Shown here: positions 7,685-16,073 of the stretch, one piece after another
Numbering within the stretch: the first letter of the stretch is position 1
How the letters are laid out: each line of letters begins with the position of its first letter
Origin: Leifsonia sp. ku-ls
Lineage (GTDB): Bacteria > Actinomycetota > Actinomycetes > Actinomycetales > Microbacteriaceae
Reading direction: 5' to 3'
DNA length: 64,000 bases
NCBI GenBank assembly: GCA_003367665.1
Contig: QKXI01000001.1
Location: 124,001 to 188,000 of the forward strand
The notes under the pieces: generated by a model
Databases searched by the model: none
Told to the model about the DNA's origin: nothing
The model's input: the letters and a program-made list of their open reading frames with translations, nothing else
Translations under genes and position numbers: made by a program

Positions 7685-8172
7685 CAGTGGTCCACGTTCT
7701 TGCCCGCGATGTCGCCGGTGGCCTCGTACTCCGCCAGCTGCGCGATGCGCCGCACGTGCCGCTCCTCGAACGAGAACGGCTCGGCGATGAACGTGTCGAT
7801 GAAGCTCGTCGCCTCCTCGACCGTGTGCTGGCGGGCGCCGATGGCGATGACGTTGGCGTCGTTGTGCTGCCGCGCGAGCAGGGCGGTGGACTCGCTCCAC
7901 ACGAGCGCCGCGCGCACGCCCTTCACCTTGTTGGCCGCGATCTGCTCACCGTTGCCGGAACCGCCGAAGACGATGCCGAGCGCCTCGACGCCGGCCTGCT
8001 GGTCGCGCACGACGGCGGCGGCGGCGTTGATGCAGAAGGCCGGGTAGTCGTCGATGGGGTCGTACTCGGTCGGCCCGTGGTCGATCACCTCGTGACCCGC
8101 CGCCGCGAGATGCTCCTGCAGGTGCGTGCTGAAGTCGAGGCCGGCGTGGTCGGTGGCGATGTGGATGCGCAT
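7684..8172 (-). CDS. rpiB: Ribose-5-phosphate isomerase B
   Basis: A 162-residue RpiB/LacA-type isomerase, normal for actinobacteria. It interconverts ribulose-5-phosphate and ribose-5-phosphate in the pentose phosphate pathway. MRIHIATDHAG at the N-terminus, GIVFGGSGNGEQIAANKVKGVRA with the phosphate-binding loop, and ARQHNDANVIAIGAR are diagnostic. The ATG at 8172 is chosen over the in-frame GTG at 8178 because a TAAACT hexamer ends exactly 6 nt before it. First gene of the minus-strand operon running to 4591. Confidence 0.93.
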   Translation of the reverse strand: MRIHIATDHAGLDFSTHLQEHLAAAGHEVIDHGPTEYDPIDDYPAFCINAAAAVVRDQQAGVEALGIVFGGSGNGEQIAANKVKGVRAALVWSESTALLARQHNDANVIAIGARQHTVEEATSFIDTFIAEPFSFEERHVRRIAQLAEYEATGDIAGKNVDH

Positions 8173-8178
8173 ATCCAC

Positions 8179-8184
8179 AGTTTA
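8179..8184 (-). promoter_or_regulatory. -10 TAAACT of rpiB (leaderless)
   Basis: TAAACT on the minus strand, 6 nt before the rpiB ATG at 8172. Confidence 0.55.
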
Positions 8185-8188
8185 GGGA

Positions 8189-8205
8189 GGACCACCGACC
8201 CCGCC
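8189..8205 (+). repeat. 17-bp direct repeat, left copy, flanking the TIR gene
   Basis: GGACCACCGACCCCGCC is identical at 9403-9419. ATCCACAG precedes both copies (8173-8180 and 9381-9388). Confidence 0.85.
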
Positions 8206-8216
8206 GGCGCCCGCGC

Positions 8217-9350
8217 CTAATGTGCCCCGTCGCTGAGGAGTTTGTCGATCACTTCGCCCCACGATGCGATGAGCGACTGAGCATCGATTACGTTCCTCGT
8301 CGCAGTTTCGAATCGACGCAAAACGGGACGTAGGTCCCTGCTCACACCTGAATTGGCGCGCGCGGCGTCGGCGGCGGTGGTGAACCCTACGGATGCCTCA
8401 GCTGAGGCATCTACTAGCTGGCGCATCGAAGCCAACGCGGCCGCTCTCTCCTCCGGATCTGCTTGCGCGGCCACAGAGAGAAATGCCCGCATTCGCGGAT
8501 CGAGATCGGAAAGTTGAGTGACGTAGCGCTTCGAGAGCGCCTCGAGACGAGTCAAGGGCTCCTCCGCGGCAAGAGCCAACTCGTGCGATATACGAACCTT
8601 CGCCGCGAACGACTTAGGTGACCCATTCGCCGCCTCCATCTCAGCGGTCGCGTTTACGAAGAGCTGATTAATCTCCCCAATGGTGGGTGGAAACTCGGTA
8701 AGAGTGGAGCCCCACTCCTCCAGAGCAGGCTCCAGCTCCGCCAGGAGGTCAATTGTTCCGGGTGCATCGTCGCGGTTCTCCGCCCCTTCAGCAGCTGGAA
8801 ACGCCTCGACCAACGCTTCTGCTGGCGCCACGCTTGGCGTCACCTCGAGACGGGCGACAAGTTCGACCAATCTCGCGGCTAGCCTGTTCACCGCCGCCCG
8901 ATACTCTGCCGAGTTTTCGTCAGCGAGCCGGAGATGATCCCAAGACTCGAACTGCATACGCGCAGCAGTAGCCTTCAACTCATCCGCACTGTCCTCAACC
9001 ATGTCAGGCACCGGGACATATCGAACCGATAGCAGAAGCGCATCCAGCCCCAGCGCGCTAGCCGATGTGACGAAGGCCTTCATTTCCTTCCGGCACTCTT
9101 CGCGTAAGAAATACGTAGGAGTCAGGACTGGGATGAAGAAGGCCGTCTGCTGCAGGGCCTCATCCAACCTACTGCGAAAATCTTCTCCCCAGCGGATCTC
9201 CGCTGAGTCGACAAATATCTCGATCGTCGTCCCGGTGAGGGTCTCGTATTCTTCGCGGATCTTCTGAGCCAGTCGAACTATGCGTCCGCCTTCGCGTTCA
9301 TTGTCGGCGCGAGCGTAACTCAAGAAGGCCTTGGCAGAAACCTCAGTCAT
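8217..9350 (-). CDS. TIR-domain protein (candidate NADase/defence effector)
   Basis: A 377-residue protein. Residues 5-125 form a TIR_2-type domain: AFLSYARAD, then IEIFVDSAEIRWGEDFRS with E56 as the probable catalytic glutamate, then FFIPVLTPTYFLREECRKEM. The rest (about 130-377) is helical and acidic with no family I recognise; it may sense a ligand or oligomerise. Bacterial TIR domains often cleave NAD+ in antiphage or toxin systems, but many are uncharacterised. GC content is visibly lower than in both neighbours. The gene is bounded by a 17-bp direct repeat, and its ATG follows TATTTT by 6 nt. It appears to be a solitary gene inserted between rpiB and pepN. Confidence 0.8.
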   Translation of the reverse strand: MTEVSAKAFLSYARADNEREGGRIVRLAQKIREEYETLTGTTIEIFVDSAEIRWGEDFRSRLDEALQQTAFFIPVLTPTYFLREECRKEMKAFVTSASALGLDALLLSVRYVPVPDMVEDSADELKATAARMQFESWDHLRLADENSAEYRAAVNRLAARLVELVARLEVTPSVAPAEALVEAFPAAEGAENRDDAPGTIDLLAELEPALEEWGSTLTEFPPTIGEINQLFVNATAEMEAANGSPKSFAAKVRISHELALAAEEPLTRLEALSKRYVTQLSDLDPRMRAFLSVAAQADPEERAAALASMRQLVDASAEASVGFTTAADAARANSGVSRDLRPVLRRFETATRNVIDAQSLIASWGEVIDKLLSDGAH

Positions 9351-9356
9351 GCCACG

Positions 9357-9362
9357 AAAATA
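9357..9362 (-). promoter_or_regulatory. -10 TATTTT of the TIR gene (leaderless)
   Basis: TATTTT on the minus strand ends 6 nt before the ATG at 9350. A TTGAAC further upstream is too distant to be its -35. Confidence 0.45.
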
Positions 9363-9402
9363 CCGCACAGATGGTTTTTCATCCACAGACGGGTTCAAGT
9401 TT

Positions 9403-9419
9403 GGACCACCGACCCCGCC
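9403..9419 (+). repeat. 17-bp direct repeat, right copy, flanking the TIR gene
   Basis: Identical to 8189-8205. Together they delimit a segment of about 1.2 kb holding only the TIR gene. Confidence 0.85.
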
Positions 9420-9431
9420 CGCCTCGATGGC

Positions 9432-9437
9432 TAAGGT
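9432..9437 (+). promoter_or_regulatory. Candidate -10 TAAGGT upstream of pepN
   Basis: TAAGGT lies 58 bp before the pepN TTG. Seven nt after it is a GTG opening the 8-codon frame at 9445. Confidence 0.45.
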
Positions 9438-9444
9438 GGTTCCG

Positions 9445-9471
9445 GTGGACACGATCCACGCCGTCCCATGA
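9445..9471 (+). CDS. Possible leaderless 8-codon leader peptide upstream of pepN
   Basis: GTG at 9445 opens an 8-codon frame (M-D-T-I-H-A-V-P) ending TGA at 9469-9471, exactly 7 nt after TAAGGT, the spacing used by other leaderless genes in this window. The stop is 18 bp before the pepN start. It could be a regulatory upstream ORF or chance. Confidence 0.25.
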   Translation: MDTIHAVP

Positions 9472-9489
9472 TCGCTCAAGGAGTCAGCG

Positions 9490-12033
9490 TTGCCCGGAGA
9501 AAACCTCACCCGCATCGAAGCACAGGAGCGCGCGTCGCTCGTCCGCACCCACAGCTACGACGTCAGGCTCGACCTGACCACCGGGCCGGAGACGTTCCGC
9601 AGCACCACCACCGTGCGGTTCGCGGCGAAGGAGGGCGCTTCGACGTTCATCGACGCGATCACGCGGACGGTGCACTCGGTCACCCTGAACGGCGTGGAGC
9701 TCGACCCGGCCGAGGTCAGCGACGGCGTGCGCATCCGGCTCGACGGGCTGAAGGACGAGAACGAGCTGACGGTCGACGCCGACGCGATCTACACCAACAC
9801 CGGTGAGGGCCTGCACCGCTTCGTCGACCCGGTCGACGGCGAGGTGTACCTCTACAGCCAGTTCGAGGTGCCGGACTCGCGGCGCATGTTCGCCGTGTTC
9901 GAGCAGCCCGATCTGAAGGCGCAGTTCACGTTCACGGTCACCGCGCCCGCGCACTGGGCGGTCGTCAGCAACTCCCCCACCCCCGAGCCGACGGACGCCG
10001 GCGAGGGCAAGAAGGTGTGGGCGTTCGCGCCGACCCCGGTCATCTCCTCCTACATCACCGCGCTCATCGCCGGGCCGTACGAGTCGGTGCACAGCGAGCT
10101 GACCAGCCGCGACGGCCGCACCATCCCGCTCGGCGTGTACGCCCGCAAGAGCCTGGCCGAGTTCCTCGACGCCGACTACATCTTCGACAAGACGCGCGAG
10201 GGCTTCGCCTTCTACGAGGAGCGTTTCGACTACGCCTACCCGTTCGAGAAATACGACCAGCTGTTCGTGCCCGAGTTCAACGCGGGCGCGATGGAGAACG
10301 CGGGCGCCGTCACGTTCACCGAGACCTACGTCTTCCGGTCGAAGGTCACCGACGCGATCAAGGAGCGCCGGGTCGTCACGATCCTGCACGAGCTGGCGCA
10401 CATGTGGTTCGGCGACCTGGTCACCATGAAGTGGTGGAACGACCTCTGGCTCAACGAGTCGTTCGCCGAGTACGCGTCCACCCTCGCCACGGCCGAGGCG
10501 ACCGAGTGGACCGAGGCCTGGACCACGTTCGCCGCGATGGAGAAGAGCTGGGCGTACCGCCAGGACCAGCTGCCCTCGACGCACCCGATCGTCGCCACGA
10601 TCAACGACCTCGAGGACGTGCAGGTCAACTTCGACGGCATCACCTACGCCAAGGGCGCCTCGGTGCTGAAGCAGCTCGTCGCCTGGGTCGGCCAGGACGA
10701 CTTCCTCGCCGGCGTCGCCCAGTACTTCAAGAAGCACGCGCACGGCAACACCGAGCTGAAGGATCTGCTGGTCGAGCTGGAGGCCACGAGCGGCCGCGAC
10801 CTGACCGACTGGTCGAAGAAGTGGCTCGAGACGGCCGGTGTGAACACCCTGCGCCCGGAGCTCGCGGTCGACGCGGACGGCACCATCACCTCCTTCGCGG
10901 TGCTGCAGTCCGCTCCGGCCGACTACCCCACCATCCGCCCGCACCGCCTCGCGATCGGCCTCTACAACCTGCGCGACGGCAAGCTGGTGCGCGAGCAGCG
11001 TCTGGAGCTCGACGTCGACGGCGAGCGCACCGAGGTGGCCGAGCTCGTCGGCACGACGCGTCCCGACCTCGTGCTCATCAACGACGACGACCTCGCATAC
11101 GCCAAGATCCGGCTCGACGACGCGTCGCTGGCGGTCGCCATCGAGCACCTGTCCGACATCGAGTCCCCGCTCGCCCGCTCGCTGGTCTGGGGCGCCGTGT
11201 GGGATGCGACGCGCGATGCGGAGACGAGCGCGAGCGACTACGTGCGCCTGGTGCTCGGCAACATCGCCTCGGAGACCGAGTCGACCACCATCCGCACCAC
11301 CCTCAACCAGCTGGTGCTCGCGGCCAACGCCTACGTCGCCCCGGAGCGCCAGGCCGAGACCGTGCGGGCCGCGGCCGACGCGCTGTGGGAGCTGGCGAAG
11401 GGCGCGGAGGCGGGCAGCGACGCGCAGTTCCAGTTCGTGAAGTTCTTCGCGGCGCTGGCCTCGACCGACGAGCAGCTGGCGACCATCGCGGGCCTCCGCG
11501 ACGGCTCGATCGCGCTGGACGGCCTCACGGTCGACACCGACCTCTCGTGGGAGCTGCTGATCGCGCTCGTCGCGGGCGGCGCGGCGGGCACGGCGGAGAT
11601 CGACGCAGCGCTCGCGGCGGACAACACCGCGAACGGCGGCCAGTTCGCCGCGCAGGCGCGCGCCAGCATCCCGACGCTCGAGGGCAAGCAGGCGGCGTGG
11701 GACTCGGTGTTCGGCTCGGACAGCCTGCCCAACACGATCGTGCGGTACACCGGGATCGGCTTCCAGCGCGCGAAGGACAAGAGCGTGCTCGCCGCGTTCG
11801 TCGAGCCGTACTTCGCCGCGCTGCAGGGCATCTGGACCTCGCGCACCTACAAGATCGCCGAGTACCTCGTCGAGGGCATGTACCCGGCGCCGCTCGCGAA
11901 CGAGGAGTTGCGCGACGCGACCCGGGCCTGGCTCGACGCCAACAGCGAGCCGGCGGCGCTGCGGCGCATGGTGGTGGAGAACCTGGCGGGCGTGGAGCGC
12001 GCGCTCGCGGCGCAGAAGCGCGACGCCGCCTGA
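9490..12033 (+). CDS. pepN: Aminopeptidase N (M1 family)
   Basis: An 847-residue cytosolic zinc aminopeptidase that removes N-terminal residues from peptides. The exopeptidase motif GAMEN is at about 266-270 and the gluzincin site HELAHMWFGDLVTMKWWNDLWLNE-type at about 300-323, giving two His ligands and the distal Glu. The C-terminal half is the helical ERAP1-like domain. The start is TTG, chosen because AAGGAG lies 6 nt upstream and the protein then begins PGENLTRIEAQ as in actinobacterial homologues. It is monocistronic, followed by a strong hairpin. Confidence 0.95.
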   Translation: MPGENLTRIEAQERASLVRTHSYDVRLDLTTGPETFRSTTTVRFAAKEGASTFIDAITRTVHSVTLNGVELDPAEVSDGVRIRLDGLKDENELTVDADAIYTNTGEGLHRFVDPVDGEVYLYSQFEVPDSRRMFAVFEQPDLKAQFTFTVTAPAHWAVVSNSPTPEPTDAGEGKKVWAFAPTPVISSYITALIAGPYESVHSELTSRDGRTIPLGVYARKSLAEFLDADYIFDKTREGFAFYEERFDYAYPFEKYDQLFVPEFNAGAMENAGAVTFTETYVFRSKVTDAIKERRVVTILHELAHMWFGDLVTMKWWNDLWLNESFAEYASTLATAEATEWTEAWTTFAAMEKSWAYRQDQLPSTHPIVATINDLEDVQVNFDGITYAKGASVLKQLVAWVGQDDFLAGVAQYFKKHAHGNTELKDLLVELEATSGRDLTDWSKKWLETAGVNTLRPELAVDADGTITSFAVLQSAPADYPTIRPHRLAIGLYNLRDGKLVREQRLELDVDGERTEVAELVGTTRPDLVLINDDDLAYAKIRLDDASLAVAIEHLSDIESPLARSLVWGAVWDATRDAETSASDYVRLVLGNIASETESTTIRTTLNQLVLAANAYVAPERQAETVRAAADALWELAKGAEAGSDAQFQFVKFFAALASTDEQLATIAGLRDGSIALDGLTVDTDLSWELLIALVAGGAAGTAEIDAALAADNTANGGQFAAQARASIPTLEGKQAAWDSVFGSDSLPNTIVRYTGIGFQRAKDKSVLAAFVEPYFAALQGIWTSRTYKIAEYLVEGMYPAPLANEELRDATRAWLDANSEPAALRRMVVENLAGVERALAAQKRDAA

Positions 12034-12054
12034 GGTCGCCTGGGCGACGAGCAT

Positions 12055-12083
12055 GCGGGGTCCGGCGGTACGCCGGGCCCCGC
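12055..12083 (+). terminator. Rho-independent-type hairpin after pepN
   Basis: A 13-bp stem with one mismatch and loop GTA (arms 12055-12067 and 12071-12083), very GC-rich and without a T tract, 22 bp after the pepN stop. Confidence 0.65.
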
Positions 12084-12129
12084 GTCCTCGTCGTACCGCG
12101 GGACGATGACGCGAGGCGGGGAGCGCCCC

Positions 12130-12135
12130 TAGTCT
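12130..12135 (+). promoter_or_regulatory. -10 TAGTCT of the ABC/two-component operon
   Basis: TAGTCT, then 7 nt (CGGAGGC), then ATG at 12143. The spacer contains GGAGG, so this start could work leaderless or from an upstream transcript. Confidence 0.5.
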
Positions 12136-12142
12136 CGGAGGC

Positions 12143-13054
12143 ATGATCCAACTCGATCACCTCACCAAACGCTTCGGCGCGAAGACCGCCGTCGACGACA
12201 TCTCCGTCACCATCCAGCCGGGCAAGGTCACTGGGTTCCTCGGGCCGAACGGCGCGGGCAAGTCGACGACCATGCGCATGATCATGGGACTCGACCGCCC
12301 TAGCGGCGGCCGCGCCCTGATCAACGGCAAGCGCTACGCCGAGTTCCACTCCCCGCTCACCGAGGTGGGCGCGCTGCTCGACGCCAAGGCCGTGCACACC
12401 GGCCGCACCGCCTACTCGCACCTGCTGGCGATGGCCGCGACGCACGGCATCCCCAAGGCCCGCGTGCACGAGGTCATCGGCATGACCGGCCTCGAGTCGG
12501 TCGCGAGCAAGCGCGTCGGCGGCTTCTCGCTCGGCATGGGCCAGCGGCTGGGGATCGCCGCCGCCATGCTCGGCGACCCCGCAACGCTCATCCTCGACGA
12601 GCCGGTCAACGGCCTCGACCCGGAGGGCGTTCTGTGGGTGCGGCAGTTCGCGCGCCACCTGGCGAGCCAGGGCCGCACGGTGTTCCTCTCGTCGCACCTG
12701 ATGAGCGAGATGGCCCAGACCGCCGACCACATCGTGGTGCTCGGTCGCGGCCGTGTGCTCGCCGACGCCCCGGTGGACCAGATCCTCGCCGGGGCGACCC
12801 GCCACGCGGTGCGCGTCCGCACGCCGCAGCCGGACGAGCTCGCCCGCGCCGTGGCCGGCTCCGACGTCGCGATCACCGGCGTCGAGGCGCAGCTGCTGGA
12901 GGTCACCGGCCTGACCGCCGCACAGATCGGCGAGGCGGCCGCGCGCAACGGGATCGTGCTGCACGAGCTGACCCCGCTCACCGCTTCGCTCGAGGACGCC
13001 TACCTCGAGCTCACCCAGGACGACGTCGAGTACCGCACGGAGGTCAGCCGATGA
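12143..13054 (+). CDS. ABC transporter ATP-binding protein
   Basis: A 303-residue exporter-type ATPase. Walker A GPNGAGKSTTMRM is at about 37-49, the signature is the less usual FSLGMGQRL, and Walker B is LILDEPVNGLDPEG, followed by the switch His in FLSSHLMSEM. It matches ATPases of antibiotic or lantibiotic exporters paired with a single permease. The stop overlaps the permease ATG (ATGA). First gene of a four-gene operon with a permease, sensor kinase and response regulator. Confidence 0.92.
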   Translation: MIQLDHLTKRFGAKTAVDDISVTIQPGKVTGFLGPNGAGKSTTMRMIMGLDRPSGGRALINGKRYAEFHSPLTEVGALLDAKAVHTGRTAYSHLLAMAATHGIPKARVHEVIGMTGLESVASKRVGGFSLGMGQRLGIAAAMLGDPATLILDEPVNGLDPEGVLWVRQFARHLASQGRTVFLSSHLMSEMAQTADHIVVLGRGRVLADAPVDQILAGATRHAVRVRTPQPDELARAVAGSDVAITGVEAQLLEVTGLTAAQIGEAAARNGIVLHELTPLTASLEDAYLELTQDDVEYRTEVSR

Positions 13055-13920
13055 GCACCGCCACCGCATCCACCCGCCCGGCGCCCGGGCACCCGCACAC
13101 CTCGCTCGGGCGGCTCAGCTTCCCGCGTGTGGTCCGCTCCGAGTGGATCAAGCTGCGGACGCTGCGCTCGACCTTCTGGACGCTCGGCAGCGCCGTCGTC
13201 CTGGTCGTCGGAATCGCGACCCTGGTCTCGGCCGCCATCCCGGACAAGTCGGTGCTGTTCGGCGAGGTGCCGGAGGCGCGGCGTGCCGCCGTCGAGGCGC
13301 AGGCCGCCGACTTCGGCACGACCGCCGCCACCGCCGGGCTCACGTTCGCCTCGCTCGTCATCGCCGTGCTCGGCGTCCTCGTCATCAGCGGCGAGTTCTC
13401 CACGGGGATGATCCGCTCCTCGTTCACCGCCGTCCCGCGCCGGTTCCCGGTGTTCGCCGCCAAGACGATCGTGCTGTTCGTCGTCGCGTTCGTCGTCGGC
13501 CTGATCTCGTCGGCCGCCTCGTGGGCGGTGGCGGTCCCGATCCTCAACGGGAAGGGCTACAGCGGCGACCTGCTGTCATCCGACACGCTGTGGGCTATCC
13601 TCGGGGCCGCGCTCTACCTGGGCCTGGTCGCCGTGTTCGCCCTCGGCGTCGGAGCCATCCTGAAGTCCACCGCGGGCGGCATCGCCGGCGCGCTCGGCGT
13701 GCTGCTGGTGCTGCCGATCATCGCCAGCCTGGTGAGCAGCCTCACCCGCACGGAGTGGCTGGCCGACGCGCAGCGCTACCTGCTGAGCAACGCCGGGCAG
13801 GGCCTGTCCGGCGTCGCGAACGGCGGGCTCGACCCGTGGGTGAACGCCGTGACGGTCCTCGTCTGGGCCGCCGTCGCGTTCATCGTCGGCGCCGTGCTGC
13901 TCCAGCGCAGGGACGCCTGA
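13051..13920 (+). CDS. ABC transporter permease (ABC-2 type)
   Basis: A 289-residue integral membrane protein with a cytoplasmic N-terminus of about 45 residues and six predicted membrane helices: one near 48-68, one near 100-120, then four between about 145 and 285. SEWIKLRTLRSTFWTLG just before the first helix is typical of ABC-2 permeases encoded beside sensor kinases. The ATG overlaps the ATPase stop, so the two are coupled. The substrate is not predictable; export of an antimicrobial or signal is the common role. Confidence 0.88.
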   Translation: MSTATASTRPAPGHPHTSLGRLSFPRVVRSEWIKLRTLRSTFWTLGSAVVLVVGIATLVSAAIPDKSVLFGEVPEARRAAVEAQAADFGTTAATAGLTFASLVIAVLGVLVISGEFSTGMIRSSFTAVPRRFPVFAAKTIVLFVVAFVVGLISSAASWAVAVPILNGKGYSGDLLSSDTLWAILGAALYLGLVAVFALGVGAILKSTAGGIAGALGVLLVLPIIASLVSSLTRTEWLADAQRYLLSNAGQGLSGVANGGLDPWVNAVTVLVWAAVAFIVGAVLLQRRDA

Positions 13921-13928
13921 CCGGTCAC

Positions 13929-15359
13929 GTGACCCAGGGCGCCACGACGACGGACACCCCGGGCGGACTCGAACTCCCGAGACCGCCCGGGGTGATCCGC
14001 CGTTTCCTGGCGGCGCACCCGGTGGCGGTGGATGTGACGGTCGCGGCCGTCTACCTCGTGCCGTCGCTTCTCGGGGCGATCGTGCTCTCCGCGGTGCGGC
14101 CGACGCCCCAGGAGCTCGTCCACCTGGTGCTCACGGCGGTCGCCGGCGTCGCGCTGCTCGCCCGCCGCCACCAGCCGGCCGTCGTCTTCGCGCTCGCCAC
14201 GGTGCTGCTCGGCGCGAGCGTGTTCCTCGGCCGCGACATGGACGTGGTGCCCACCCTGCTCGCGCTGTACGCGCTCGCAGTGTACCGCTCCATCCGGGCG
14301 GCGTGGATCGCGTTCGGCGTGACCGCAGCCGTGACCGTCGTCACGGTCACGGTGGAGACCGTGCTCGCCCAGGTGCGCGCGTTCACCCCGCTGGAGACGG
14401 CGGCGGTGCCGTCCGGCATCCTCGTGCTCTCGTTCTCGGTCGTGGCGGTGCTGATAGGAAGCAACGTCGGCAATCGCCGGCGGTACCTGGACGCGCTGAT
14501 CGACCGGGCCCGCCAGCTCGCGCGCGAGCGCGACCAGCAGGCCGAGATCGCCGCGGCCGCGGAGCGCAGCCGCATCGCGCGAGAGATGCACGACATCGTC
14601 TCGCACAGCCTCACGGTGATGATCACGCTGGCGGACGGGTCGGCGCGGCTGGTCGACGCGGCGGCGCGGTCGGACACCGCTGTACCGCAGGAGCCCTCTG
14701 CACCGACCCCGCTCGAACGCTCGGCCGAGACCATGCGGCTCGTCGCCGAGACCGGGCGCGGCGCCCTCGCCGACATGCGCCGGCTGCTCGGCGTGCTGCG
14801 CGACGGCGACGCGAACGCCGCCCGGGAGCCGCAGCCCGGCGTGGCCGACCTCCGCGACCTGGTGGAGACGTTCCGCGCCGCCGGGCTCCCGGTGCGGATC
14901 ACCGTCTCCGGCACCCCGCCCGACGACGTCGGACAGCAGCTGACCGTGTACCGCGTGGTCCAGGAGGGCCTCACCAACGCGCTGCGCTACGCGTCGACGG
15001 CGACCGTGGTGAGCGTGATCATCGTCTTCCAGTCCGGCACCGTCGTCATCACGGTCGACGACGACGCCGCACTGCACCCGGAAGCCGCGCAGGGCTCCGG
15101 CCGCGGACTGGTCGGCCTGCGCGAGCGCGTCGGGCTGTACGGCGGCACGATGGAGGCGGGACCGCGGCCGGGCGGCGGGTGGCGCGTGCGGACGGTGTTC
15201 GACGCCGTCCGCGGCCGTGCCGAGGCGGAGGCGGCCGAGGGCGGCGCGGGCTCCGTAGGCGAACGGGCGTTCCCCGAGCAATCCGCACCGCCCCCACCCC
15301 CGCCGGGCGCACCCCGTCCGGCTCCCGCACTCGACCCGACCCCGGAGGAGACCACGTGA
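13929..15359 (+). CDS. Sensor histidine kinase of the ABC-exporter operon
   Basis: A 476-residue kinase starting at GTG 9 bp after the permease. Four to five membrane helices fill residues about 35-180, followed by a HisKA_3 phosphoacceptor helix with RIAREMHDIVSHSLTVM (about 215-232), and an HATPase_c domain with the N-box segment QEGLTNALRYAS and the G box GSGRGLVGLRERV. A Pro/Ala-rich tail follows. The stop overlaps the regulator start as GTGA. It probably senses the exporter's substrate or transport activity. Confidence 0.9.
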   Translation: MTQGATTTDTPGGLELPRPPGVIRRFLAAHPVAVDVTVAAVYLVPSLLGAIVLSAVRPTPQELVHLVLTAVAGVALLARRHQPAVVFALATVLLGASVFLGRDMDVVPTLLALYALAVYRSIRAAWIAFGVTAAVTVVTVTVETVLAQVRAFTPLETAAVPSGILVLSFSVVAVLIGSNVGNRRRYLDALIDRARQLARERDQQAEIAAAAERSRIAREMHDIVSHSLTVMITLADGSARLVDAAARSDTAVPQEPSAPTPLERSAETMRLVAETGRGALADMRRLLGVLRDGDANAAREPQPGVADLRDLVETFRAAGLPVRITVSGTPPDDVGQQLTVYRVVQEGLTNALRYASTATVVSVIIVFQSGTVVITVDDDAALHPEAAQGSGRGLVGLRERVGLYGGTMEAGPRPGGGWRVRTVFDAVRGRAEAEAAEGGAGSVGERAFPEQSAPPPPPPGAPRPAPALDPTPEETT

Positions 15360-16030
15360 CCGACGCCCCCGTCCGCATCCTGCTCGTCGACGACCAGCAG
15401 CTGGTCCGGCTGGGCTTCCGGATGGTGCTGGAGGCCGAGCCCGACCTGGTCGTCGTCGGCGAGGCCGGCGACGGCGCGGAGGCCGTGCGGCTGACTTCGT
15501 CGCTGAAGCCCGACGTGGTGCTCATGGACGTGCGCATGCCCGTGCTCGACGGCATCGAGGCGACCCGGCGGATCGTGGAGGCCGATCCGGCCGCACGCAT
15601 CATCATCCTGACGACGTTCGACCTCGACGAGTACGCCTTCGGCGGCCTGCGCGCGGGCGCGAGCGGCTTCCTGCTCAAGGGCGCCCGTCCCGAGGAGCTG
15701 ACCTCCGCCGTCCGCGCGGTCGCCGCGGGCGACGCCGCCGTCTCCGGGCGGGTCACCCGCGCGATGCTCGAGCTCTTCGCCGACCGGCTCCCCGCGGGGG
15801 GTGCCGCGGCGCGCGGCGGCCCCGACCCGGTCGCCGCCCTCACGCCGCGGGAGCGGGAGATCCTGCTCGCCATCGGCGAAGGCCTCAGCAACGGCGAGAT
15901 CGGCGCGCGCTTCTACCTCACCGAGTCGACGGTGAAGACGCACGTCGGCCGGGTGCTCTCCAAGCTGCAGTTGCGCGACCGGGTGCACGCGGTGATCTTC
16001 GCGTACGAGAACGGGCTGCTCGAGAAGTGA
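15356..16030 (+). CDS. LuxR/NarL-family response regulator of the ABC-exporter operon
   Basis: A 224-residue regulator: receiver domain about 4-125 with LLVDDQQLVRLGFRMVLE, the phosphoacceptor in VVLMDVRMPVLDG and the Lys in FLLKGARPEEL; LuxR helix-turn-helix about 155-220 with LTPREREILLAIGEG and STVKTHVGRVLSKL. The GTG start overlaps the kinase stop and is preceded by GGAGGAG. It likely regulates its own operon starting at 12143. Confidence 0.93.
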   Translation: MTDAPVRILLVDDQQLVRLGFRMVLEAEPDLVVVGEAGDGAEAVRLTSSLKPDVVLMDVRMPVLDGIEATRRIVEADPAARIIILTTFDLDEYAFGGLRAGASGFLLKGARPEELTSAVRAVAAGDAAVSGRVTRAMLELFADRLPAGGAAARGGPDPVAALTPREREILLAIGEGLSNGEIGARFYLTESTVKTHVGRVLSKLQLRDRVHAVIFAYENGLLEK

Positions 16031-16073
16031 GTTCAGGGTCCGCCAAGGGCGGTCTCGGTAGGCTCGACGGGGT

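Noticed and set aside
16059-16064. Leaderless promoter of the MscS gene
   Set aside because: TAGGCT lies 9 nt before the ATG rather than 6-7, so it was not counted with the leaderless set.
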